DNA from: Abelmoschus esculentus
Taxonomy: Eukaryota > Streptophyta > Magnoliopsida > Malvales > Malvaceae
Assembly: GCA_035048815.1 (NCBI GenBank)
Contig: JAUCBN010000035.1
Coordinates: 12,474,501 to 12,538,500 of the forward strand
Length of the DNA: 64,000 nucleotides
Direction: 5' to 3'
Shown here: positions 21,354-32,476 of the stretch, one piece after another
Position numbering within the stretch: position 1 is the first letter of the stretch
Layout: the number at the start of each line of letters is the position of its first letter
Notes under the pieces: generated by a model
Told to the model about the DNA's origin: nothing
The model's input: only the letters and a program-made list of their open reading frames with translations
Databases searched by the model: none
Program-made: the position numbers and the translations under genes

Positions 21354-24152
21354 ATGGCAGCATACAATCGATTTTCCCCCGCCACTGTTGTAGATCGATT
21401 CAACAGATCTTTCGGCGCTCGGCAATTGTGGGAGGAGCAAGGGTTCCAACACAGTGAGGAAGAAAACTTCGGCATCGAACATTACTTGTTCAACAAGATT
21501 AAATATCAAGAACGAGAGATTTTTTGCCTACAACCTCCCCAGGCAAATGCCACCATAGTGCGAGAATTTTATGTACATGGGCCGAGTGATACATGTATGA
21601 GAGGGCTAAAGTAATGCACCTTCAGCAAAAATCTGAATTTGTTGGTAAAGTCTGGAAAGTCAGCAAACTTGCATTGTCTTTTTGGATGGGTTTCGTGCAT
21701 TTCTGGGCAGAGTTGTCTTCTTACAAATTGATCGGCATTCAGTTACCTTTTCAACGCATCAATTGGATATCGGGAGCACCATCTATCTTACTATATTTTT
21801 TTCTTTTTTTTCTTTATTTTCTTGTTGAATTTTTAAGATGACTTCTCTTCCACGGTACTTTAATCTTTGATGAACTTCCTCCAATCATCAGTTTAGATTC
21901 GAGAGCGAATCTTTTTGAGGAGTGGGAGAATGATACATGTATGAGAGGGCTAAAGTAATGCACCTTGAGCAAAAATCTGAATTTGTTGGTAAAGTCTGGA
22001 AAGTCAGAAAATTTGCGTTGTCTTTTTAGATGGGTTTCGTGCATTTCTGGGAGAGTTGTCTTCTTACAAATTGACTGTCATTCAGTTACCTTTTCAACGC
22101 ATCTTGAAACGCATCAATTGGATATTAGGAGCTCAAGATATGTATGTTTAACTGAAGATTGCGCGTGCAGAAAAATGGATACGAGATTATTATAGGATTT
22201 TGTAAAATTCAGCCCAAAAGCTACTGTATAAAACTTTTGGATGAATTAGACATTAAAATAAATTAATTCAAAGCTGGACTATAAAGCTTTGACCATTTTT
22301 ATTAATATTTTATTTGATTCCCTAAGATTCCTTTTAATTAGCTATTCATAAGCTGATTTTAGGGGATTTATTCTATTAAGCTATCCATATGATGATATTT
22401 AGGGATTGATCAGCTATCTATTAGGCAATTCTAAGGTCTCCTTTAGACTATAAAAGGGGTAGACTCTTCTCTTGTAAAAAGACATGAAGAATATGAATTT
22501 TTGAGTTATAAAAACTCTTGGCCTTGGGCCATTTTATTTGCAAGGTTGTCTGTCACCTTGCTATTTTTCTTACCAAAAGTCTTCTTCAACATAAGTACTT
22601 CAAGTTTTTATGAGGGAGATTATCTTCACACTCTCGCTTGCCTAAGCAATCGCGTTTAGGAGGATAAGTTAGAGCCGATTATGGTGTTTGCCTATCTAAT
22701 TACGGATATGAGGGTGCCTAGGACAACGACATATCATCAATTTACCAGAGAGATTCGTTTCGTTTGTAGGTGTTTGCCTATTCAATTGCGATTAGGAGGG
22801 TGTCAAGGACAAATCTATCCAACATCATACCACCACCACCATCTATCCCGCTGTATATTTTATATCACCCGAGCAAGGATAATCTCTACTTCCACTACCG
22901 AGGCAAGCTTGTCCGACTTGATGCCGAAGCAATCAACGATTTCTATGGCCTCATACCCATCCGTGATGTTCGTGCCGAATTCGTGGAGGATGTCACCACT
23001 CAGGACTACGAGTTGATCAAAGATGACCTTTGTTACAACAATATCCCTTGAAAAACCGGTGCCCATAAAGGTTCTGTAACAAGGCAAAGTCTAAAGCCCG
23101 AGGCTAAGCTATGGTGTATCTTTGTCAAGAGACGTCTCATCCCCACCTCCCACAACAGCACAGTGGACCGCAAGAGATTGGTGCTCATCCAATCCATCAT
23201 CAACAAGAGGAGCATAAATGTTGGAGAGATTATTTTACGTGAAATACACGAGTGCGGTAAGAAGGAACATGGACCTTTATATTTCCTTTATTTAATCTCT
23301 AGTTTGTGCATTGCTGTAGGAGTACAATAGAAGATACGGATGAATACACACCAAACAGGCAAGGATGGACAAAAGAATTCTGCCACAGAGTTATGCAGAT
23401 CACACAAGCAAAGTCTGTCCAGGCAAACCCTCAGCAGTTCACTGTCGACACTGCTATGGAGACAGTACACGGCAGAGATGCTTGGCACTGCCCAAGCCAC
23501 TACCGCAGTAGACCCCTACCAAGAGATTCTTTAGAGGATGGAAGCTATTGACCTTCGTCAGCAGAGATACATGGAATATTAGAGAGAGTTTAAAATCACT
23601 CTTGCCCAAATGATGATTTAGAACTTCCCCAGTCTAGGGGAGTAATTTCCAGAATTCCCTGCAAACATATTCGTCACAGCAACGCCCTACACATAAATTA
23701 CTCCAGCCCTAGGGCCGAGGCCATTCTTCTCCTCTAGATCACAACAACATTTCTACGCAGCTGGCCGATCTAGGGCAGCAGATCCTGCCGTGGCATCATG
23801 TGCCAATAGAAGACTTTCCATGCAAAGGGCAGTCTTCAACACTCCCCCAAGATCCCCAATCCCAATGGGCAGTCTATCTGCTGAGATAGATGTCTATGTC
23901 AATCAGAGCTCAGACACTGCCAAGACAAACATTCAGAATGTCGGGGCAGATCCAGAGAATGAAGGAGGAACATAAATAATGAACACTGAAGATGAAGGAG
24001 GACAAGAGTTTAATGCTCCCATGCAACGAGCAACACCAACGAGAGTTCAGCCACCAAGACGAGCAAAGCCATCGCCATCACCAAGGGCACAACAATCAAC
24101 AGCAAGATCGAGAAAACAAATTGTGGAAGAAAGCTCTTCTAAATCATTATAA
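21354..24152 (+). pseudogene. Athila env-like (ORF3-type) pseudogene, split by insertion
   Basis: The ATG at 21354 opens MAAYNRFSPATVVDRFNRSF, and the frame reads to 21586 (NATIVREFYVHGPS). It resumes at 22869 with DNLYFHYRGKLVRLDAEAIN, continues through EIILREIHECGKKEHGPLYF, and ends at a TAA at 24150-24152 in SSSKSL. Lesions include the 1.28-kb insertion at 21587-22868, a TGA at 23049-23051 and further stops. In plants this region is often called env-like because of its position; some annotate it as a plant transposon protein domain. I see no clear signal peptide or fusion motif in what remains, so an envelope role is not supported here. Confidence 0.7.
21587..22868 (+). mobile_element. Internally deleted gypsy-type LTR element
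   Basis: The insertion begins TGATACATGTATG and ends TATATCA, with inverted TGATA/TATCA ends. The first ~190 bases (21587-21775) are repeated at 21931, the start of a complete 3' LTR (21931-22867, 937 bp). Between them is only the tail of an internal region, with GATTCGAGAGCGAATC followed by a purine tract GAGGAGTGGGAGAA (21917-21930) directly before the LTR. Most of the 5' LTR and all coding sequence are gone. A TATAAAAGGGG box lies at 22449. CCGAG occurs just before (21582-21586) and just after (22869-22873), with one extra C at the right border, as a likely target duplication. Confidence 0.7.
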
Positions 24153-24256
24153 TTTCTCTTCTTTCTTTTATTTATTGCTCATATAAAAATTTTTTTACTG
24201 CTTATATTTTGTTACCTACTGCCTACCCCTAAATTAAGCATTGAGGACAATGCTTG

Positions 24257-25810
24257 TGATAAGAGGGCTCCTTGTTGAGGACGCCTTCTTGATTGTTTCG
24301 GATCTAGGATTGAAGTAAGATGTCTCCTGCAATAAGCATGGCTGCAAATTGGTGTTTAAAAGGGCTGGAAAATTTAGGTAGACAGAATGTAGAAGATGAA
24401 GGCTCGGAGAAGTTGACAATGGTGGAACGCTGAAAGTATTGGTTTGGTTATGGCTAGGATTGGTCTTTGGTGAGGTGAATGGTGAGAAATGAAGTTTCTG
24501 ACAAGGTTGAAAAATAGGTTGCAAGGGGTAGTACGAAAATGAAATAAAAACAAGGAAAAGAAATAAAATGAAACAAACTCCAAGGATGAACTCGAACAAT
24601 CTGTTGAACGAACCCGAACCTTATCTTGAACTTGCTTCAGACGGACTTGGACCCTTCGATTATCTACAACCGAGAACCCAAAGTATCAAAGGGGTTGACC
24701 ACGCAAGCAACGAACTTGAGAAGTCAGAAAGTTCTCAAAAGAACCGAAATGAGAGAAATTCTCACAAAAGTAAATTTCATTCAAATTGTCTTCTTTTTCA
24801 CATTACAAAGTATACATATATATAGGCTAGTACAAGGGAGTTGGCGCCTAGAATACTTGGCCAGAATTGAATTGGAAGTTTCAGATGAGTGGCTGAAATG
24901 TAAGCACAATTAACATGTGTTAATTATGTTAAATGTGGATGAGAAAACTACTCATCCTTATCCTTTGTGGCCGGCTGGTTTTGGAGGGAGGGAAGACTGA
25001 ATTTCAAACATTTAACACATGTGTTTTATGTGTGAAATTCAAAGGAAATAACTCCTTGTCCTTATCTTACTTTGACGCCAACTTCAAGGAGGGAAATCTT
25101 GAAATTTGAATCTGCCACATGCCATGCACATGCTTGGAAGGATGGTGGACGCCCCTCATGCTGGTCACATGACCATGACACACTCTCCCACGTGGAGGAC
25201 ACCTTTGAGCTATCCCGGGACTCACCAGCTTGAGTTGAGCTAGTAGAGCTGGAGTTGAGCTGAATGGAGCTGAGTTGAGCTGAATTCAGCTAGCTGAAGT
25301 GTTGAGGATTAGTTGAGCTGAAACGAGCTGCTAGAAATCCATTGAGCTTTTCCCGAGCTAAGGTGAAGTCCTTCATTTGGTACTCTTCCTTGTGCCTATG
25401 AGAAAACAAAAGTTATACCATCATAAGTATTGTAAACTTATTAAAGAAAGTTAAAACAAGCTGAAAAACATAGTTATCATATTGGAAAACATGTAACAAG
25501 CTAAAGAAACATGGTAAACATGATTATGAGCTTGTGTTCTTATTGAACTTATTGAAAACACACCTATTTACATGCTTAATAAACACAATACTAGCTTAAG
25601 TACTATATAGTTACAAGATGTTACACATCAGTATGTAACATAGTGTAAAGTTTATTCTCTAAGGCATATGCATTATTAAAGGATTCTGAGACTTGTAAAC
25701 ATTTAAGAATAAGAACTTCCCTGAATTGCTTAGCCTTTGATCGAGTGATGGGTCCTGATGGTAAGACCTCCGGATCAGCTGATTGAGCTTGTGTAGATGT
25801 GCTCACATCA
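24257..25810 (-). repeat. 3' LTR of element K
   Basis: The ends are TGATAAG and CTCACATCA. The minus strand of 25621-25810 encodes the last ~62 residues of the polyprotein. CTATATATATG on the minus strand (about 24814-24826) is a likely TATA box of the LTR promoter; its equivalent in the 5' LTR is at about 31475-31487. A dense GAGCT-word cluster occupies 25220-25370. Confidence 0.95.
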
Positions 25811-28800
25811 TCCCCCCCTTCTTGAAAAGGATTTGTCCTCAAATCTGCAGAATCATTAAAAGGGGATAAGTCGGAAACATTAAATGTAGCACTTACATTG
25901 TATTCACCCGGCAAGTCCAACTTGTAAGCATTGTCGTTCACTTTCTCAACCACTTGAAAAGGACCATCTCCTCGTGGTAACAGCTTGGACCGTCGTTGGG
26001 TTGGAAAACGTTCCTTTCGGAAGTGAATCCAAACCCAATCTCCAACATCGAAGGTAACTCGCTTACGTCCTTTGTTCGCTTGCTTCTCGTATTGTTGAGT
26101 CCTTCGTTCAAGGTTATCTTTAACCTGTTGATGCAACTTCTTTACATAATCAGCCTTGGATTGTCCGTCCCTATTCGTCACTTGTTCATATGGCAAAGGC
26201 AACATATCGAGAGGAGTGATAGGATTAAATCCATAAACAACCTCAAAAGGTGACATTTTAGTAGCAGAATGAACGGCATGGTTATATGCAAATTCAACAT
26301 GCGGCAAACAATCTTCCCACGTCTTAATATTCTTTTTGATGATGGAACGGAGTAAAGTAGATAAAATACGATTAACAACCTCAGTTTGTCCATCAGTTTG
26401 GGGATGACAAGTAGTAGAAAACATAAGTTTCGTACCTAATTTGCTCCAAAGAGTCCTCCAGAAGTGACTCAAGAATTTTACATCCCTGTCAGAAACAATC
26501 GACCTAGGAATACCATGTAAACGCACAATTTCCTTAAAGAACAAGTTAGCCACATTAACAGCATCATCGGTCTTATGACACGCAATGAAGTGTGCCATCT
26601 TTGAGAACCTGTCAACCACAACAAAGATACTATCTCTACCTGTCCTAGTCCTAGGCAATCCCAACACAAAATCCATAGATATATCAGTCCAGGGGGAGTC
26701 GGGAATAGGTAAAGGTAAGTACAAACCGTGTGGTAATACCTTCGACTTTGCTTTCTTACATGTCACGCATCGTTCACACATCCTTTTGACGTCTCGTCGC
26801 ATCTTTGGCCAGAATAGGTGCTCCTTGAGAATGTGTAACGTCTTGGTGACTCCAAAGTGTCCCATAAGTCCTCCTTCATGAGCTTCTCGAATTAGGACCT
26901 CTCGAATTGACCCTTGAGGAATGCAGAGTCTTCCTTCTTTGAAAAGATAATCATCATGTCGATAAAATTTCTCATCTGCACCCTTTTCACACAATGTATA
27001 TCTTTCTCCAAAATCAGGGTCAGTAGCATATAATTCTTTGATATAGGCAAACCCAATCAAATGAGAGTCTAAGTAATTCAGAAGTGCATACCTACGGGAT
27101 AAGGCATCTGCTACAACGTTGTCTTTACCTTTCTTATATCGAATGACATAAGGAAAAGATTCTAGAAATTCAACCCACTTAGCATGCCTTTTATTCAACT
27201 TATGCTGACCTGTTATGTGCTTCAAAGCTTCGTGATCGGTGTGAATTACGAATTCTTTCGGTAAGAGATAGTGCTGCCATGTTTCAAGAGCTCGAATCAA
27301 TGCATACATCTCTTTGTCGTACACTGGATAATTCAAGGTAGCACCACTTAACTTCTCGCTGAAATAGGCAATAGGTCGCTTCTCCTGTGATAAAACGGCT
27401 CCAATTCCTATTCCTGAAGCATCACACTCAATCTCGAACATTTTATCAAAGTTAGGTAAGGCTAACACTGGGGCCTTAGTCAAATAATCCTTAATTTTCA
27501 AGAAGGCTTCTTCCTGTTCATTACCCCAATTGAAGACTGAATTCTTCTTTATAATCCCGGTTAAGGGGGCGGTAATGGAACTGAAATTAGGTACAAACCG
27601 ACGATAAAAACTAGCTAAACCATGAAAAGATCTAACCTGACTTATTGATGTCGGTCGAGGCCAATCCTGAATCGCCTTCACCTTTTCTGGATCGACTTCC
27701 ACACCCTGTGCAGTCACGATAAAACCAAGAAAGGTAACCTTATCAGTACAAAACATACATTTCTTCAGATTACCAAATAACCTTTCTTTTCTCAATGTGC
27801 CAAGAACATTCCTCAAGTGTTCCTCGTGATCCTGCAAAGACTTGCTGTATATAAGAATGTCATCAAAGTACACAACACAATATTTTCCAATGTAAGATCG
27901 TAAAACATGATTCATCAGACGCATAAAGGTGCTAGGTGCGTTAGTTAAACCGAAAGGCATCACTAACCACTCGTACAGACCCAATTTCGTTTTGAAGGCT
28001 GTCTTCCATTCGTCGCCTTCTCGCATCCGAATCTGATGATATCCACTCTTTAAATCAATTTTGGAAAATATGGTCGCACCACACAACTCATCTAGCATGT
28101 CATCAAGACGAGGAATGGGATGCCTATACTTGATGGTAATCTGATTCACCGCTCGGCAATCAACACACATTCTCCATGTTCCGTCTTTCTTGGGTACTAA
28201 AAGCACTGGTACAGCGCACGGACTTAAACTTTCCCGAATGTAACCCTTTTCCATCAACTCGGTGATTTGTTTTTGAAGTTCCTTTGTTTCTTCTGGATTA
28301 CTTCGATATGCTGGCCGATTTGGAATGGTAGCTCCCGGAATGAAATCAATTTGATGTTCTATACCTCGAATAGGTGGCAACCCACTCGGTGTCTCATCCG
28401 GAAACACATCTTCAAACTCCTGCAAAAGAGACGTAATAGATGCAGGCAAATCATTAGGAATATCAGATAACAAACAATACTCCTTATACATTAAAATAAG
28501 TAAAGTTTGTTGAGAGGAAAGACATTTCCTGATATCCTTGCCGCTCGCATATACGTTCGTCTTCTTCCTTTCTGTTTTGGCTTCCTCGACATTCTTTCTC
28601 AATCGAACCTGATCTTCTTGCACTTGACTCGGTGTCAAAGGTGCTAAGGTGATCTTCTTACCTGCATGTGTAAAAGAATATCGATTTGTAATTCCATCAT
28701 GCAACGTACCTTTGTCGTATTGCCATGGACGTCCCAAAAGTAGGTGACACGCATCCATTGAGACGACATCACAAAGGATTTCATCTTTATACCTCCCTAT

Positions 28801-30228
28801 GGTAAATGGTACCGAAACTTGTCTAGTAACTCGTACTTCTCCGCCATCATTTAACCATTGAAGACGATATGGTTTGGGATGCTTCATCGTTTTTAAGCCT
28901 AACTTATCAACCATGAAAGAACTTGCAACATTAGTACAACTACCACCATCAATAATGACAACACATACCTTGTCGTTAATTAGGCATCTAGTATGGAAGA
29001 TGTTCTCTCGTTGCTGGTCGTCTTGTGTAGGTGTAGCATTTAGACTTCTTTTTATGACAAGTGCTTCACCGGTCATGTATGTATCCAAGGCATCATCCGC
29101 ATCATCCTTGTCTTCCTTGTGTAAAGGTTCCTGTTCTTCATTGTCGGATTCAGACTCAATCTCTCCGTTTTCTAACATCAACATAGTCTTCCGATTAGGA
29201 CATTGGCTTGCAATATGTCCTCTTCCAAGACACTTAAAGCACTGAATATCCCTTGAGCGTTCTGGACGTTCTGGTTGTGCAATTTGCTTCCCACGCCCAA
29301 CATCTACAATCGGGGCCTTTGGCTTGCTCGTTTCACCCTTCTCTTTGTTTTGAAACGGTGCTTGTTTCCTGAAATTGTTAGAAGGATTGAAAACAGAATT
29401 GGAAGGAGGTCTGAAAGAATTATTACCTCGGGATGACGACATCTTTCTTCGTTGCTGCCTCTCAACCTTAATTGCCATTTGCACCATTTCGTCTAATTCG
29501 ACGTAATGTTGCAATTCAACAGCATTGGCAATGTCGGTGTTCAAACCTGAAAGGAATCGCGCCATGGTTGCTTCTCGGTCTTCCTCAATGTTAGCACGCA
29601 TCATGGCCATCTCCATGTCTTTAAAATAATCTTCGACGCTTCGATTTCCTTGTTTCAAAGTTTGTAACCTTTGAAATAGGTCTCGATGGTAATGGGATGG
29701 TACGAATCTCTTTCTCAAAATTCTTTTCATCTCTGCCCATGTATTGATTGGACCTTCACCGGTTCGTCTTCTACTTAGAATCAATTGATCCCACCAAATT
29801 AAGGCATAGTCAACGAACTCCATCGCTGCCAATTGAACCTTCTTCTGGTCAGAATAATTATAGCAATCAAAGACGTGCTCCACCTTGCTTTCCCACGCAA
29901 GATATGCATCCGGATCTGATCGTCCTTGAAAAGGGGGTATGGCAACTTTGATGTTGTTCAAATTGTCATCCAGTTGTGCCTGGTGTTGTACACGCCTCCC
30001 ATTTGTTCTAGGAGCATTCTGCCTCGGTTCTTGCACTTCTTCAACGTCATCATTGTTGTCATCATGGGAATTGTTTTGAGATCCCTCGATCTTGTCCATT
30101 CTCACGTGCAATTGTTCAATCTCTGATTGCACTACTCTTCGGACTTCTCGAAGCATGGCTTGCATCATAAGGCTTGGTTGAACGTCGTTTTGTTGTTGAT
30201 CATCACGATCTCCATTTGAACCTGCCAT
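25621..30228 (-). CDS. gag-pol: Element K gag-pol polyprotein, intact
   Basis: A single uninterrupted frame on the minus strand encodes all activities of a Ty3/gypsy element. The first ATG is at 30226-30228 (MAGSNGDRDDQQQ); 22 further codons upstream are open but start with no ATG. Numbering from the upstream frame start at 30294, domains are: Gag 110-285 (FQGRSDPDAYLAWE, ALIWWDQL), CCHC knuckle 352-365, protease near 447-458 (IIDGGSCTNV, D-G-G active site), reverse transcriptase about 660-900 with YFDD at 809-812, RNase H about 950-1070 (ECDASG, HTDHEAL, VADALSRR), integrase zinc-binding region 1139-1179, and integrase core with D1208, D1269 and E1305 (DD35E). A GPF module lies at 1444-1446. 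No standard chromodomain follows; the tail has GPITRSKAKQF and stops with TAA at 25621-25623 inside the LTR. Gag and Pol are in one frame, with no frameshift signal needed. Confidence 0.95.
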   Translation of the reverse strand: MAGSNGDRDDQQQNDVQPSLMMQAMLREVRRVVQSEIEQLHVRMDKIEGSQNNSHDDNNDDVEEVQEPRQNAPRTNGRRVQHQAQLDDNLNNIKVAIPPFQGRSDPDAYLAWESKVEHVFDCYNYSDQKKVQLAAMEFVDYALIWWDQLILSRRRTGEGPINTWAEMKRILRKRFVPSHYHRDLFQRLQTLKQGNRSVEDYFKDMEMAMMRANIEEDREATMARFLSGLNTDIANAVELQHYVELDEMVQMAIKVERQQRRKMSSSRGNNSFRPPSNSVFNPSNNFRKQAPFQNKEKGETSKPKAPIVDVGRGKQIAQPERPERSRDIQCFKCLGRGHIASQCPNRKTMLMLENGEIESESDNEEQEPLHKEDKDDADDALDTYMTGEALVIKRSLNATPTQDDQQRENIFHTRCLINDKVCVVIIDGGSCTNVASSFMVDKLGLKTMKHPKPYRLQWLNDGGEVRVTRQVSVPFTIGRYKDEILCDVVSMDACHLLLGRPWQYDKGTLHDGITNRYSFTHAGKKITLAPLTPSQVQEDQVRLRKNVEEAKTERKKTNVYASGKDIRKCLSSQQTLLILMYKEYCLLSDIPNDLPASITSLLQEFEDVFPDETPSGLPPIRGIEHQIDFIPGATIPNRPAYRSNPEETKELQKQITELMEKGYIRESLSPCAVPVLLVPKKDGTWRMCVDCRAVNQITIKYRHPIPRLDDMLDELCGATIFSKIDLKSGYHQIRMREGDEWKTAFKTKLGLYEWLVMPFGLTNAPSTFMRLMNHVLRSYIGKYCVVYFDDILIYSKSLQDHEEHLRNVLGTLRKERLFGNLKKCMFCTDKVTFLGFIVTAQGVEVDPEKVKAIQDWPRPTSISQVRSFHGLASFYRRFVPNFSSITAPLTGIIKKNSVFNWGNEQEEAFLKIKDYLTKAPVLALPNFDKMFEIECDASGIGIGAVLSQEKRPIAYFSEKLSGATLNYPVYDKEMYALIRALETWQHYLLPKEFVIHTDHEALKHITGQHKLNKRHAKWVEFLESFPYVIRYKKGKDNVVADALSRRYALLNYLDSHLIGFAYIKELYATDPDFGERYTLCEKGADEKFYRHDDYLFKEGRLCIPQGSIREVLIREAHEGGLMGHFGVTKTLHILKEHLFWPKMRRDVKRMCERCVTCKKAKSKVLPHGLYLPLPIPDSPWTDISMDFVLGLPRTRTGRDSIFVVVDRFSKMAHFIACHKTDDAVNVANLFFKEIVRLHGIPRSIVSDRDVKFLSHFWRTLWSKLGTKLMFSTTCHPQTDGQTEVVNRILSTLLRSIIKKNIKTWEDCLPHVEFAYNHAVHSATKMSPFEVVYGFNPITPLDMLPLPYEQVTNRDGQSKADYVKKLHQQVKDNLERRTQQYEKQANKGRKRVTFDVGDWVWIHFRKERFPTQRRSKLLPRGDGPFQVVEKVNDNAYKLDLPGEYNVSATFNVSDLSPFNDSADLRTNPFQEGGDDVSTSTQAQSADPEVLPSGPITRSKAKQFREVLILKCLQVSESFNNAYALENKLYTMLHTDV
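25811..25826 (-). promoter_or_regulatory. Polypurine tract of element K (also coding)
   Basis: The element strand reads CAAGAAGGGGGGGA directly before the 3' LTR. It primes plus-strand synthesis in such elements. The same bases are codons for the polyprotein residues QEGG, just before DD at the LTR border. Confidence 0.9.
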
Positions 30229-30917
30229 TGTTAGTAAAGAACAAACAACACAAAATAAAAATAAGGATAAATGGACCTCACAAAGTACACACACAAGATC
30301 CTCACAAGTTCACTCCAAAGAAAAATAAAAATGGCACTCCAACACTCGTGTTTCACTCGGGAATACTTGAATGGCTCTTTTGATTCCCCTTCTGATCTCA
30401 CACACACAAATGCCTTTTACCACTCCTTCTCTCGTTATAAGTTCTTTAGAGGACTAGCGTAGACTTCTTCAAATCTGTCACAAGTGTTAGTCTTTAACAA
30501 CAACGGTTAGTGACAATCGAAATGTAAGGTTCTGTCCAAAACAAATTCGGTTAGTGTTAAATGGAAAGAAAAGTGATGTAAAGTAAGGTAAAGGTTAGAA
30601 AGAAAGAAAAAGAAAAAAAAAATGGATTACTTACTACAAAGAAACACTTACTACTCTCCTTTCACCGAACAATCAATTCTTCATGCCCGGTTGATTGTGG
30701 TAGTGTTTGATGCTGTAGAACACATTAAACTTGCATTTTCTTTCAACTATTGATATTCTGATTTTTTTTTTTTTTTTTTGAATTTTCGGATTTTTTTTTT
30801 TAACTAGAGTTGACTTTGACTTTTTTTTTTGACTTTTTTTTTTTTTTTTTTTTGATTGTTTTTGCACTCACGAAGATGATTCTTACTTGTAATCCAACCT
30901 AGGCTCTGATTACCACA
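30229..30917 (-). promoter_or_regulatory. Element K leader and primer binding site
   Basis: The primer site at 30903-30915 reads TGGTAATCAGAGC on the minus strand, two bases from the 5' LTR. It is like the tRNA-Met type with one extra A. A long A-rich stretch on the element strand (T-runs on plus, about 30759-30853) follows. A GGGAAT/ATTCCC inverted repeat (30359-30388) lies about 130-160 bases upstream of the gag ATG and is shared with A and B, so it may be a packaging or dimerisation hairpin. No gene is seen. Confidence 0.7.
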
Positions 30918-32471
30918 TGATAAGAGGGCTCCTTGTTGAGGACGCCTTCTTGATTGTTTCGGATCTAGGATTGAAGTAAGATGTCTCCTGCAATAAGCAT
31001 GGCTGCAAATTGGTGTTTAAAAGGGCTGGAAAATTTAGGTAGACAGAATGTAGAAGATGAAGGCTCGGAGAAGTTGACAATGGTGGAACGCTGAAAGTAT
31101 TGGTTTGGTTATGGCTAGGATTGGTCTTTGGTGAGGTGAATGGTGAGAAATGAAGTTTCTGACAAGGTTGAAAAATAGGTTGCAAGGGGTAGTACGAAAA
31201 TGAAATAAAAACAAGGAAAAGAAATAAAATGAAACAAACTCCAAGGATGAACTCGAACAATCTGTTGAACGAACCCGAACCTTATCTTGAACTTGCTTCA
31301 GACGGACTTGGACCCTTCGATTATCTACAACCGAGAACCCAAAGTATCAAAGGGGTTGACCACGCAAGCAACGAACTTGAGAAGTCAGAAAGTTCTCAAA
31401 AGAACCGAAATGAGAGAAATTCTCACAAAAGTAAATTTCATTCAAATTGTCTTCTTTTTCACATTACAAAGTATACATATATATAGGCTAGTACAAGGGA
31501 GTTGGCGCCTAGAATACTTGGCCAGAATTGAATTGGAAGTTTCAGATGAGTGGCTGAAATGTAAGCACAATTAACATGTGTTAATTATGTTAAATGTGGA
31601 TGAGAAAACTACTCATCCTTATCCTTTGTGGCCGGCTGGTTTTGGAGGGAGGGAAGACTGAATTTCAAACATTTAACACATGTGTTTTATGTGTGAAATT
31701 CAAAGGAAATAACTCCTTGTCCTTATCTTACTTTGACGCCAACTTCAAGGAGGGAAATCTTGAAATTTGAATCTGCCACATGCCATGCACATGCTTGGAA
31801 GGATGGTGGACGCCCCTCATGCTGGTCACATGACCATGACACACTCTCCCACGTGGAGGACACCTTTGAGCTATCCCGGGACTCACCAGCTTGAGTTGAG
31901 CTAGTAGAGCTGGAGTTGAGCTGAATGGAGCTGAGTTGAGCTGAATTCAGCTAGCTGAAGTGTTGAGGATTAGTTGAGCTGAAACGAGCTGCTAGAAATC
32001 CATTGAGCTTTTCCCGAGCTAAGGTGAAGTCCTTCATTTGGTACTCTTCCTTGTGCCTATGAGAAAACAAAAGTTATACCATCATAAGTATTGTAAACTT
32101 ATTAAAGAAAGTTAAAACAAGCTGAAAAACATAGTTATCATATTGGAAAACATGTAACAAGCTAAAGAAACATGGTAAACATGATTATGAGCTTGTGTTC
32201 TTATTGAACTTATTGAAAACACACCTATTTACATGCTTAATAAACACAATACTAGCTTAAGTACTATATAGTTACAAGATGTTACACATCAGTATGTAAC
32301 ATAGTGTAAAGTTTATTCTCTAAGGCATATGCATTATTAAAGGATTCTGAGACTTGTAAACATTTAAGAATAAGAACTTCCCTGAATTGCTTAGCCTTTG
32401 ATCGAGTGATGGGTCCTGATGGTAAGACCTCCGGATCAGCTGATTGAGCTTGTGTAGATGTGCTCACATCA
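30918..32471 (-). repeat. 5' LTR of element K
   Basis: This is a direct copy of 24257-25810 with no difference found by eye. It carries the promoter for the element transcript (a TATA-like run at about 31475-31487 on the minus strand). It also carries an orphan copy of the C-terminal polyprotein codons (32282-32471). Confidence 0.95.
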
Positions 32472-32476
32472 GCTTG

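Larger units (their letters stand above)
24252..32476 (-). mobile_element. Intact CRM-like Ty3/gypsy retrotransposon K with target duplication
   Basis: This complete minus-strand element (24257-32471, 8215 bp) is flanked by a perfect 5-bp duplication, GCTTG (24252-24256 and 32472-32476). The LTRs are 24257-25810 (3') and 30918-32471 (5'), each 1554 bp at a constant offset of 6661. I found no difference in the lines compared, which implies very recent insertion. Between them are a primer site, a leader, one unbroken gag-pol frame and a polypurine tract. It lies in the 3' untranslated part of the Athila-like element; the host reads on as TTGAGGACAAT then GCTTGGTTTGAGTTTGGG. CRM-clade placement is inferred from Gag, the lack of a standard chromodomain, and a frame that ends in the LTR. 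Confidence 0.95.

Noticed and set aside
21349..21614. Separate small gene of 104 codons
   Set aside because: It is the N-terminal part of the Athila env-like ORF, ending artificially inside the inserted LTR.
21587..22868. Solo LTR with an internal tandem duplication
   Set aside because: The PPT-like GAGGAGTGGGAGAA before the second LTR start fits better with an internally deleted element.
24234..24913. Duplicate small frames shared with 30910-31574
   Set aside because: They are chance frames within the two identical LTRs of element K.
30673..30867. Lysine-rich 64-codon frame
   Set aside because: It is a translation of the A-rich run in the element K leader.
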